A stretch of DNA of 64,000 nucleotides from Styela clava (Eukaryota; Chordata; Ascidiacea; Stolidobranchia; Styelidae), in contig NC_135254.1 of assembly GCF_964204865.1 (NCBI RefSeq), positions 7,073,001 to 7,137,000 on the forward strand, in the 5' to 3' direction. Under the pieces are notes generated by a model, which saw only the letters and a list, made by a program, of their open reading frames with translations, was not told the origin of the DNA and made no database searches. The translations under genes and the position numbers were made by a program. Shown one piece after another: positions 25,750 to 36,596 of this stretch (positions within the stretch are counted from its first letter, which is position 1; each line of letters begins with the position of its first letter).

Positions 25750-27619
25750 ATTTAGTTTTAATTTATATAAATTATATGTAGCAATTGATATTCTTAAAAT
25801 TAATAGAAGATTGGACCAAATGCTATTTTTATATTCTCAACGAGGTTGGAACAATGACGCCAACAATTATGTGTCACACCAATCAATCTAAAAACTGCGT
25901 GGGCATTTGGTATAAAAATGCAACATATTAGTCATCGGAATAAGTTCAGCTTATTTTCCGATATCCTATAAATTTAATAAATTATTAAGGAATTGATTTT
26001 CATACTCAATTAAATTAAAGTAAATATGTGAACCAAAATACCAAAAATTATATAACTTTCAAACTTTTATTATGGCAGAACTTGTTCCGCTTAAGATCTT
26101 TTATACTGGCGTCAAACTAATTTATATGACTAATACTTCAATGTGATATATATTCTAATGAGGTCCAAATGGCGCATGGAGCCATATTACCACATCTACT
26201 TCATTTTTTAGAAATAGATTGTAATAATTTATCATTTCGTGATTATTTGTTTACTTTAATTATTTAGATGACATAATAGTTTGCATTGTATTGCTATTGT
26301 ATATAGTAAAAGTAATAACAAATCTACTTTTACTGTTGTTTCAAGAGAAGCCTAATTGTGCGAAGCGCGGATAATCATTGTATTTTTAAAACGTTTTGAG
26401 TTGAAGAGAAATTTATTTACTATTTTGGTCTTCATTATTGGTTCGCAATTTACTCTTGTGCTTGCTTAAAGCAATTTATATGTACATCAGTGATTAAAAT
26501 GTGATTGAATGTAAAATGCAGAAAAATGGCTTTTTTACATTTTAAAAGAGTTTTTCATCAAATTGATTTTTCTGCTTTTGAATTGCATACTTCATTCGTA
26601 ATCCTATTCTTTTATTTATGTTTTTGACATTTTGGGTTGGTTTTGCTAGTTCGCCGGTCCGTAAAATCACTTTCGAAATTTTAGTGACATGTGATAAAGT
26701 TAGTGATTTTAACGAAAAAGCCCTCCTATTTGATGTACACTATATATTGTGCAGCTCCCCCAACGCCAATCCCTCAGCCTGCGTTACATGTGTTATAACG
26801 AAACTCCTGACCTATATTCATAACTCAGTCTTGATAGAATATGTATAATCCAATAATCGTACTTTGTTCTTTCTTATTTTAAACTTTTAGTGAGATTTTA
26901 CAATTTATTCGCGAGTACTAGCAATGTGGAAATACGTCAATAGCATTTTTTTCAGTTCCAATGCGCATAGATCTTCATTGATACACTGTATAATATATTA
27001 TAAAGCATTGGATGTGATTAAATTCGTAATAAAATTTTGATTTGAATGGTATCTCTAAAATGAAACAACCCGTAGCACAATTTCGAAGTGCCTATACGAA
27101 CGAGCCACACTATTGGATGCATGTATCGTATGACTATTTTTTCTAAACCGAACTGATTTCTCCAAGCAGTGCAAATTTGATATATACACAAGTGACGCTG
27201 GTGTCATTGACCTAAAACGTCCATACAAAGAATTCTTGAAAGTTGTATCCCTATTTGCTATGAATAGAGTACCTTCATACAGACCAAATGACACGAGTCC
27301 AAAACAAGTGCAAGATCAATTTAAACTTCACCTGACAAAGGTATCTGTACCGGGGAATTCCGCTGTGTCTAATCATGCGATAAATATCTGAGATTCAACC
27401 AGATAAATCTTATAGTATCGTAATATAACATATATGCAGTTATGTCCGCAGGTACTGGGTACTGGCGGTAGTTTGAATTTGACATATTTAGCTCTTGGAT
27501 TTCACGAATTATCTCTTTATCGTATTCTAAACAGAAATATGAAATATATTGTTTAAAGTAAAGTGATATGCAGCAGGTCTTCAGGCGAATAGAATATTTC
27601 GTTGAATGTTGAAGTTAAG
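25750..27619. other. spacer between helicase copies, no gene seen
   Basis: AT-rich with no recognisable exon; open frames at 26618 and 27055 look like chance. Confidence 0.45.
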
Positions 27620-27627
27620 GTTTAAAC

Positions 27628-28086
27628 CAGGGGGCGGCAAACCTTTTGTCGCTCGCGGGCCAAAATTAAGGATATCAAGTCATTGGCGGGCCGCACATAT
27701 TTTTAGAAAGTTGAAAACCGAACGGATGGTACTTTGTATAATAAAAATCAAGCAGTGATACATCTCTCGAATAGAATATAGATTTATTTCCTCATTGCAT
27801 CTCAAAAAATTTCATTTTTATATTTTCTGGGCCATTATATCCTTCGGATTAAGCATAAACTTTTCTACGTTTGGTTGTCATTTGTCTAATTATAATTAAA
27901 TTATTGGCTCATTAAACGAGTAATTGTGAACTTTATGCATGTTAGATTATAATGTGATTTAGTCTTACAATAAATTCTGTTACTTAAAGAATATAATCGT
28001 CGAAACAACTGTTTTGTTACTATAATTCAGTAAAGCGTCGCGGGCCGGATTATATTGCTCCGCGGGCCGTAGGTTGCCGACCCCTG
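27628..28086 (+). mobile_element. hAT-like element between the helicase copies
   Basis: Left CAGGGGGCGGCAAACC, right GGTTGCCGACCCCTG; flanks GTTTAAAC (27620-27627) and GTTTAAAT (28087-28094) agree at 7 of 8. Non-coding. Confidence 0.82.
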
Positions 28087-28519
28087 GTTTAAATGTTATG
28101 CAGGAGAAGGGCCACCGCATTAGATGATAAAATTGGTAATTAGTCAGTTCGGTGTAGGGTTAGAAATAGAGATTGCGCTGGAAATTCAAAATGTTAAATC
28201 ATTCCTAACTCGAACCCTAACTGGAAAATTACTGATTATTTATTTTAAAACATGGCGGGTGATTTCTACATAAGATCCAAAAGGAGTTTTATGAAGGATA
28301 AATGAATTTTGTACAAAATTTACATTAAAGTAAGCTGCTAGCGATATCAATTGGCTTTATGGAAAAGAACAACCACAGACTAAGCATATACACATTAAAT
28401 ATAAGATTTTTGTACGTGGAAACAGTCTTTTTACAACATGACGGCAACAAAATACAAATTTCCGTTTTCAAACGTGCTAATTGATATGGTCAAAACATTA
28501 TATTACTTGTTTTTTTTAG

Positions 28520-30877
28520 GAATTATTTGAACAACATATAACAACAGTAATTTTAAGAAGGGCTTTTGCAAATTCTTCCATGCCTATTTACGCCAACATA
28601 TATGATGTTAGTACACGGAAAGCAGGAGAAAAGTTTCTTGTAAATCTATATGAATCTGGGGAATTTACAGAAAAATGGGACAGAGAAGAACTGACGGAAA
28701 TGTTCGAAGAATATTTGGATGGTCAGAACAAGAATTTCAATGAAGTTTTATATCACATGAATCAATATCACCCAACCCTACTGTATGTAAAACGTAACAC
28801 AGTTGTGGAATTTGTACGTGAAGAAACTGACAAATTGTACGATAGGTATCTGAGAAGAGATAATCAAGATAATTCATTATTTGATAATACGGATGAAAAT
28901 CAGGATTATGGGAGAATAATACCAGGACGGAAGCCGAAATATCCGGGCGGTGCTATTCCTGCATCTCCATTGGCTTTGCACGCGTTTCAAATTTCGGATT
29001 CCATAAGGAAAATATTTTCAAATTATGATGTAGTTGGCCACAGTGTTGAACAAAAAATGAAAGATTTACTGAAGGCTCCGTTAGTATTTTCAAAATATCC
29101 AGATAAATTTCATTCATTACTTTACATTGAAGAGTTGCAACACGAAGCAGATATGAGGAGGTATGACATGAAATCCACTACTCTGATTCGAGGAAGCAAT
29201 AACAATAAACTATTTCTGCACGTTCCTGGATTAGCTGAGAAGCGGCCTTCAGTATTGAAGGGAGATCGTCTCTTGGCAAAGACATTGGACATGTATGGCG
29301 AACCTGGCAAAGATTGGTACGAAGGTTATGTTCATGGAGTAAGGCAAAATGATGTTGAGATTCAATTTGACAAAAATTTTCACAATGAGTATATCAGTGG
29401 AATGAGGATATATATCCAATTTAAACTGAATCGTCACCCATTGAAAATGATGCATAGGACACTCACATTGGTGGAAAAATTGGGAAACATTCTGTTTCCT
29501 GTCGATGACAGTTATCTACTGAGAGATGCTGAAAAGCCAAAACTGCCTTTAAAGACGGGGTTTATAGAAAATAACCCACATCAAGTAGCAGCAATTCAAA
29601 ACATCGTGAAAGAAAATTCCTCGAAAATCTATATTATATATGGACCTCCAGGAACTGGAAAAACTGTTACAATGGTGGAATCAGTCTTTCAAACAATGGA
29701 AAAATATTCTGATTCCCATATCCTTGTTGCTGCACCATCTAACAGTGCATGTGATTTGTTAGCAAAACGATTATTGAAACACGTCGACAAGAAAGACATT
29801 TGGCGTTTAACAGCGCCCTCGCGTATGAATATTCCAGAATCCATGGTGCAAATATCAAGGATTGGCACTTCGGCTTCAAGAGAAAACCTTAGTGAATACA
29901 AGATTATTGTCAGTACTTTGATAACGGCAGGAAGAATAGCATCTGCAAATTTCGAACCGAGGATTTTCGATAGAATTTTTATTGATGAATGTGGTCAATC
30001 TATGGAACCAGAATTATTGGTAGCAGTATCAGGAATAATAAGAGATGAAGGAAAAGTTGTTTTAGCAGGTGACCCAAAACAGTTGGGCCCGATAATTCGC
30101 TCTCGAATAGCCAAAAAACACGGATTACAAACTTCATTTCTGGAAAGATTGATGGGAAATCCATTGTACGAAAAGCAAAATGGCAAATTCAACGAACATA
30201 GAGTGACCAAGCTATTGAAAAATTACCGTTCCCACGAAGCCATTATAAAAATTTCAAACGAAGAATTCTATGATAACGAATTAGAAGTTTGTGCTGACGA
30301 ATTAATGCGAAATTCTCTGTGTTTGTGGGGAGAGCTTCCACAAAAAAATTTCCCGGTCATTTTTCATGACGTTCGAGGAAAAGATGAACAGAAAGTAGGG
30401 AGCCCATCATTTTTCAACAACAAGGAGGTGAAAATAGTACAGCAGTACGTTGAGAACCTTTTGTCAGATCGCAGGCATCGTGTTACGCCAGAAGAAATAG
30501 GTATAATAGCACCAAATCGCAGCCAGGTACAGGGAATCAGAAAAAAAATTAAGCAACCTGGAATTAAAATTGGAAGCGTGGAAGAATTCCAGGGTCAAGA
30601 ACGACGTGTCATTATTATCAGTACCGTAAGAAGCAACGAAGAAAATCTCAAAACCGATGCACGTTTTTGGCTTCGACTTGGCCTCCTCGCCGATCCAAAA
30701 CGATTCAACGTCGCTGTGACTCGAGCTAAAAGTCTTTTAGTAGTAATCGGAAATTCCAAAATTTTATGCATGGATAAATACTGGAGAAAACTCTACGATT
30801 TCTGTAAAAACAATAACTCTTTCATCGGAACGACTGTGGCTGGAAGTAAAATTCTGGACCTCACTACATTCATGTAA
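28520..30877 (+). CDS. MOV10-type SF1 RNA helicase, tandem copy 2 (open; possibly a 3' terminal exon)
   Basis: A 765-aa ORF starts at ATG 28580. The same frame stays open another 20 codons back to 28520, directly after a strong splice acceptor (seven T then AG at 28518-28519), so this may be the last exon of a longer gene. MOV10 proteins are RNA-dependent 5'-3' helicases of RNA silencing and transposon or virus control; that role is inferred from family only. From the 28580 ATG: residues 1-150 are not MOV10-like (see findings); about 168-300 is the MOV10 beta-rich region with ELQHEADMRRYDM; Walker A GPPGTGKT at 355; DECGQ at 469; GDPKQLGP at 497; NYRSH at 548; GSVEEFQGQE at 665; FNVAVTRAKS at 709. 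A TAA at 30875 removes the 26-residue acidic tail still readable downstream in the same frame and present in copy 1. No introns interrupt the core. Confidence 0.85.
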   Translation, partial: ELFEQHITTVILRRAFANSSMPIYANIYDVSTRKAGEKFLVNLYESGEFTEKWDREELTEMFEEYLDGQNKNFNEVLYHMNQYHPTLLYVKRNTVVEFVREETDKLYDRYLRRDNQDNSLFDNTDENQDYGRIIPGRKPKYPGGAIPASPLALHAFQISDSIRKIFSNYDVVGHSVEQKMKDLLKAPLVFSKYPDKFHSLLYIEELQHEADMRRYDMKSTTLIRGSNNNKLFLHVPGLAEKRPSVLKGDRLLAKTLDMYGEPGKDWYEGYVHGVRQNDVEIQFDKNFHNEYISGMRIYIQFKLNRHPLKMMHRTLTLVEKLGNILFPVDDSYLLRDAEKPKLPLKTGFIENNPHQVAAIQNIVKENSSKIYIIYGPPGTGKTVTMVESVFQTMEKYSDSHILVAAPSNSACDLLAKRLLKHVDKKDIWRLTAPSRMNIPESMVQISRIGTSASRENLSEYKIIVSTLITAGRIASANFEPRIFDRIFIDECGQSMEPELLVAVSGIIRDEGKVVLAGDPKQLGPIIRSRIAKKHGLQTSFLERLMGNPLYEKQNGKFNEHRVTKLLKNYRSHEAIIKISNEEFYDNELEVCADELMRNSLCLWGELPQKNFPVIFHDVRGKDEQKVGSPSFFNNKEVKIVQQYVENLLSDRRHRVTPEEIGIIAPNRSQVQGIRKKIKQPGIKIGSVEEFQGQERRVIIISTVRSNEENLKTDARFWLRLGLLADPKRFNVAVTRAKSLLVVIGNSKILCMDKYWRKLYDFCKNNNSFIGTTVAGSKILDLTTFM

Positions 30878-30963
30878 AGGCAAAACGATGACGTTTATGA
30901 CATCACAGAGGATGATGTCGAAGATTCCGGAGTTCCAGAATGGAAAATGGACTCATAGTTTTC

Positions 30964-30998
30964 AATATATATATATATATATTTCTTTATATATATCT
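30964..30998 (+). repeat. TA microsatellite after helicase copy 2
   Basis: TA run with one TTTCTT interruption; a shorter run sits at the same place after copy 1 (25711-25727), showing that the duplicated block extends past the coding end. Confidence 0.8.
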
Positions 30999-32219
30999 AA
31001 TACGGTAGTTAAGTAGACATACCGCGCTAAAAAAGAGACAGTTATGTAGACGGAAAAATTGGGTAGACATTTTCCTGTCCGCTTAATTATTCCACGTTCC
31101 ATAATTAAAACGTTTTGCGATATTTTGCTGAAATCTCTTTTTCTCTGATAAAACAGTATCAAAAATAATAGGTTCTTTCAATATTTTTCAAATATCTGCA
31201 CATTTTCGCCAACTTTAAGGGGACGGTAGTTCTGCTGGTTTATAATCAACGGGTTTAATTTTCGTACATAAAGTGGACATTTTGTTTATGCAAAAGTCTT
31301 TTAATTTTTCGGTATATGTTTTTACGATTTTTGGAGAATAGGTTTGAGAATTTTGATACAATAACCAGGCAGAACATGAAGCTCGTCCGTTCTGTTTTTT
31401 GCAATATAAGCTCAATAAACTGAAAAGGTCCTCAATTCACAACTTCGTACTAAAGAGGCTTTGTGTCGCAATAGTAAAACTGTCGGGTTCGCCGAGAACT
31501 TTACCACGTTTGCCGTTTTGTTCGCCAGTAACCTGGACGCCGTGAGGGGATTGGGATCTTCATGAGTGCGTGATTGCAGAAATTTAGATAAAATAGAACA
31601 GTTGTGTTTGGGGAAGAGATCCAAGTCTTTTGTGTCAGGTGTTATTAGTTACCCAGTGAGTTGGAGTCGAGTCATAATAATTGAAACAAGGTTTTCATCG
31701 TCACCGAGGAATGCTGCTGGAAATCATCACTCATCGGATAAGGTGATTAGTCATAGCGATTTTTAATATTAGGGTTATCTTTCACGTAATCCAAATTATC
31801 AAAATATAGACTACTGATACTGTTATGCTTTTACTGGTCGTAGTTCTGATCTGACCATCAAAATAATGCCACGACTGAGTTTGCGTTTGTAAGAGTGTGT
31901 AATTCAGAAGGATTTCTAAATCCAGATGAAAATGCAAACGAAGATTGTGAAAATTCAAGGAATTCAATTTTTTCTCGAAACAGAAGGAGATACGAGAAGC
32001 GAGTGGTTGACGCCACTCAGTATAGGTTTGTATAGCTTGGTGTAAATAAAAATATCCAATACACCGCTTCATATTAGATTAGAATATTTTATCTTCGGAA
32101 AACAGTTTTGAAGAATTGCATTGCTAGCAATTTTGTTTTGTGATTTGGCACATATCCCTGTGTTATTTTACCATCTTCATCTAGTTATTCACCGGGCTGT
32201 ATTTTTTGTTCACATGTAG

Positions 32220-32832
32220 GTGACTCCCCAACGAGATGGCCTACGTTTCAGAACTTGGCAGACGGAAATGCGGGTAGTGATTCTGAGAAAGCTGTGCCAA
32301 GAGGTGACTAAATGAGTTTGCTATGCTTGTTTTTTATTAAATACGGTATCTTAAATTGATACCAATGAATGGTAATAAACCAAATCATAATATCGCTTGT
32401 AGCCCATCACAAATAGCGCAGCTATCTACGAAAAATTGTAGTGCACCGTTTAGAAACTCTGGTTTATTTGAGTAATAATGCAATTCCCCATTTCAAACAT
32501 TTCGTTTGTTCGATCAATCAAGAGTAGCGTAATTCTGAATTGGACTAAAACACTGTGATGATGTTTTGCGACTTATGCATGTATTTTTGACCAAAGTTTC
32601 AGATAAGTCAACAGACTATACCGCACCATCTTCAGAATCACTTTCAATAAGCAATGTAAGTGATTTCGAAGAAAACCATATATATGGAAAAGAAAAAGGC
32701 TGTAAATCAATTAAAAAAAAAGCTTCTAAACAAACGCGAACCAGAAAAGAAACGACGAAAAGAAAAATAATTGCACGGCTTTGTATATCTTGCGAGAAGT
32801 TTATTGTAAAGCTTCAAGACATCTCTGTATAA
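32220..32832 (+). CDS. candidate small gene, two phase-compatible exons, unknown product
   Basis: Not recognised. Two stretches behave like exons: 32220-32303 (after CACATGTAG, before GTGACT; reads DSPTRWPTFQNLADGNAGS..) and 32603-32832 (after AAAGTTTCAG; ends at TAA). The first ends in phase 1 with G and the second opens AT AAG, so they join in frame. The joined product is Ser- and acid-rich, then strongly basic (KSIKKKASKQTRTRKETTKRK). A third open stretch at 31908-32025 (GFLNPDENANED.., then RNRRRYEKR) sits between a TTCAG and a GT but its phase does not fit the next exon. No start exon was found. It could be chance open frame in AT-rich DNA. Confidence 0.25.
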
Positions 32833-33149
32833 TTCATAAAGATGAACCGGCAGTGAGCATAATTTTGTCTCTCCTCAACAACTTAATCTAGTGGGCATAT
32901 CTACATTCGTATACATACTTAGCATACATTTTTACTATTTAATTATAAATTCAAAATAACAATCATGTTTTTGTATTCCGAGTTGGTGCAAAAATAAATT
33001 CTGCAAAGATTCTAAATTGATATTGAGGTTCAATAATTTCATTTTGATCGCCTGTATAGTTGACTGTATAATCACTGCTATACTTAGGCGCCCTGATAGA
33101 TAGACATTTGAGTTATAATTGGTGTAATATTTCTCATTTTAGTTGACAT

Positions 33150-34335
33150 GGCAAAATTTCGTTTCGCATTTATAGGCCCCACTGAAAACGTCACTTTATT
33201 GAACATTTGAGATATGTTGTGTGTAATGTTTCCCGGTATTTTTTTCAGAATTTCGTGTTTTAATTACATACCTTCTGAAATGGTCGGATGGTTGAAATAT
33301 TTTTTGAATGCTTCTCAATATTATTGCCATTCCAAAATATCATTTTGCATTTACATGACACACTTACGTAGATGATTAGATGACGATTTGCGATTTATTT
33401 TCTGTTTTGTTTTTCAATATGGTTTCAAAATTTTGTTTTATAATATTTGTCACTCTCAAGTTATCGGATAGGTGAACATTAGAGATAAATTTTGAGCAAT
33501 TTCCCACAACATCAAAATAGGATTAGTATTCGAAATTTGTATTTCAGTTAAATTTCACACACTTAAGTGTGTGAGATATATTTTGTGTAAGATTTCTCAA
33601 TACGATTCCAGAATTTTGTTTCAATAGTTGTATGCCACACTTAGGTGGTCGGATATGCGGACATTTGAGATATATATTTTGTATTATTTCAGAATTTTCA
33701 TTTCAATTTTTGTATGCCCCACTTAAGTGGTCGGATAGGTGGACATTTGAGATATACTTTGTGTAATGTTTCTCAATATGATTTCAGAGATTTCATTATG
33801 ATTGTTTTATGCCCCACTTAGGTGGCCGGATAGGTGGACATTTGAGATATACTTTGTGTAATGTTTCTCAATATGATTTCAGAGATTTCATTATGATTGT
33901 TTTATGCCCCACTTAGGTGGTCGGATAGGTGGACATTTGAGATATACTTTGTGTAATGTTTCTCAATATGATTTCAGAGATTTCATTATGATTGTTTTAT
34001 GCCCCACTTAGGTGGCCGGATAGGTGGACATTTGAGATATACTTTGTGTAATGTTTCTCAATATGATTTCAGAGATTTCATTATGATTTTTTTATGCCCC
34101 ACTTGGGTGGTCGGATAGGTGGACATTTGAGATATACTTTGTGTAATGTTTCTCAATATGATTTCAGTGATTTCATTATGATTGTTTTATGCCCCACTTA
34201 GGTGGCCGGATAGGTAGACATTTGAGATATACTTTGTGTAATATTTCTCAATATGATTTCAGAATTTTCATTTCAATTCTTGTATGCCACACTTAGGTGG
34301 CCGGATAGGTGGACATTTGAGATATATTCGAAAAA
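33150..34335 (+). repeat. 95-bp minisatellite
   Basis: The phrase GCCCCACTTAGGTGG starts at 33716, 33811, 33906, 34001, 34096, 34191 and 34286, exactly 95 bp apart each time, followed by CGGATAGGTGGACATTTGAG and TCTCAATATGATTTCAG. Units left of 33716 are decayed (33633, then weaker to about 33150). Confidence 0.92.
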
Positions 34336-34336
34336 C

Positions 34337-34446
34337 CGGCACTCCCGAAGTATGTACACCAAGATGGCGCACAACCTGAACCCTAACCTTGTGCACATAC
34401 TATGTTCAGGTTGTGTGCCATCTTGGTGTACATACTTCTAGGGGTC
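34337..34446 (+). mobile_element. GGTGCTCC foldback family, short form
   Basis: About 110 bp, nearly all palindrome: CCCGAAGTATGTACACCAAG and its inverse around CCTAACCTTGTGCACATACT. Perfect 8-bp TSD CGAAAAAC at 34329-34336 and 34447-34454. Inserted at the right edge of the 95-bp minisatellite. Confidence 0.82.
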
Positions 34447-35454
34447 CGAAAAACGAGTGCTTGAGACGCAGTGAATCGGCGACGGTTCGGACTCATTCCC
34501 GATTTTATTGAAGCCTTATCTGTCAGCAAGATTTGTACGTTCGTTGATCTGCTCGTCTTAAGCATCATAATTAAGCATCAAATGCTGTGCGTGTAAAAGA
34601 TATAATTAATAATGATTATTACGTTTACGTCGTTGCCAATATATTTGTCTATGACGAAGTCGAATATTTAATATCTGTGTTATTTGAATATTTATCGAGA
34701 TGAACCTGATAGCGATAATTACGGATGGGCATTTTGAATCGGTTCAGAGCAAAATTTCGAATCGCCGCCATTTTGTTTTTTGTCTTCCCGCCGATGGTCG
34801 AGGTGAATTTCTCATTTTTTTTATGAAGCCATATTTTTTCAACGCAATCCAGACACATGACTATTTTCCTTAGTGAGTTATTGAAAAACGTATTTGTGTG
34901 TGTACGCTCAGCAATCTGTCTGAGTGCTATGCCATGTTTTCAGTAATTCATTTGTTGACAGGACCAATTACAATAAAAAAGTCCCATACAATTATATATC
35001 TTCCAAGTATTCGAGATTCGATTCGAAAAAAACATTCGATTCTGAAAGCATCAGGTATTCGAAAATTCCCAGCCCTAGTGATAATGAAATAAACGAGACA
35101 AGAAATAATATTAAAATAAAGGATAAGCGTGCAACACATTTCCATAACGAGAAAATTAAATACAGGGTGTCTCAAAAGTAAATATACACTTTTAATTTGG
35201 ATTTACTTTTCAGGTACTCATAGAGCGTTCATTTATTCAGAAAATAAAGTAGGGATTAGTAGTAAATTTAGGTATTATTGGCATTTTTCAACAACCCACA
35301 AAATGACGATGAGGTTAACCTAAGTTTACCAGAGAAACAAAACTTTCATGGCGTAATTTATATCAATAACAGGAACGCGAATGTAATAAAATATATAATA
35401 ACAGGACAGCGCTCCAGTGTGTTCCGGTTACATATCAACTGTTGATATGCCTCG

Positions 35455-36020
35455 AGGACACACTACATCCATTATCAAAAATTGTTTAAACTTAATATCG
35501 TATTTAGTTTATGATTCGTTGTTTTTATGCAATATAGGCTATGTAACTCGCTTTTGGGGTATGAATTCAAAATGTAATGAATAAAACTGAAATTTGAGGT
35601 AATATCTAATTAAGGATTGAGGCATTCAGCCACACTAGTAAATTTGTGCAGATGGCTATATGATCACAAACGTTAATTTTAGAAAACAAGAGAGCTATGC
35701 TCAAATATATGGACACGTAGCGCCACCTAATGGCAATAATTTTGATGACGTCATAGCAAAAAAAAGTAATAGCCTTTTGAAGAAAATTTTTATCTTTAAC
35801 CACTGAAAAGCAAAGCAATGGGTCCAGTAATTAAGGAGAAAAGCGACTTTTTGAAAACGTGTCAAAGAACAACAACAACATAATATTGAAACAATCGTTA
35901 TGGCCACTACGTGTCCAAAAAATGATAACAACAACAGTTCTTTAAATTGGTTCGTCGCTATGTTGATCTTAGTGGTCGACATTAAAAGATTATTTGAAAC
36001 TGTACATGGTTCAATCAATG
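35455..36020 (+). repeat. interspersed repeat, copy B
   Basis: Matches 18110-18830 over most of its length, with the TGTTGATC.TGGTGGTCG segment placed last instead of in the middle, so the copies differ by a rearrangement. Confidence 0.65.
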
Positions 36021-36137
36021 ACATATAACAACTCCACTTAAGCGTTCGTCACTCTGCTTTGAACAAATGTATTCAAACAAAGTACTAGTGTGAAATATTG
36101 AAAAAATTGAATTATGTCTAATATATAGTTTCATATG

Positions 36138-36373
36138 GGTGCTCCCGAAGCATGCGAACCAAGATGGCGGACATCGGAACGTAACATGGGTAACAGGTTA
36201 GGGTTAGGCGATAATTTTTTTCCAGTTTTCCTTTTTTTAGTCCTATTATCAGTTCGAAGACTGGCCAAGAGCCTCCCGTAGTATTTATACCTGAAATTAT
36301 GGCCTAACCCTAACCTAGTACACATATTACATTCCAATGTCCGCCATCTTGGTTCGCATACTTCGGGAGCCCC
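36138..36373 (+). mobile_element. GGTGCTCC foldback family, full form
   Basis: Left GGTGCTCCCGAAGCATGCG, right CGCATACTTCGGGAGCCCC. Both arms hold CAGGTTAGGGTTAGG or its inverse. Perfect 8-bp TSD TTCATATG at 36130-36137 and 36374-36381. It lies about 220 bp before the transporter start codon. Confidence 0.9.
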
Positions 36374-36596
36374 TTCATATGTTTTAAAAAACATTATCTT
36401 TCCGGATCATTTGAAACTAATTTTTATAGACTCCAAGTATCGGACGCTTGAACAAAACTCCTCCAACGATCCGCGTGACTGCACTCGGTTCGTCGACTTG
36501 CAGTTGATCAAAGTCCAGCCCACTGTTTTGTTTATTTTGGTACCAGTTGAACTGTAGCCCAGATTCGTTGAGCTGATTTGGGAGAAAACGAACAAA

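Noticed and set aside
33540-34335. CRISPR-like array
   Set aside because: The units are head-to-tail repeats of 95 bp with no unique spacers, in a eukaryotic genome.
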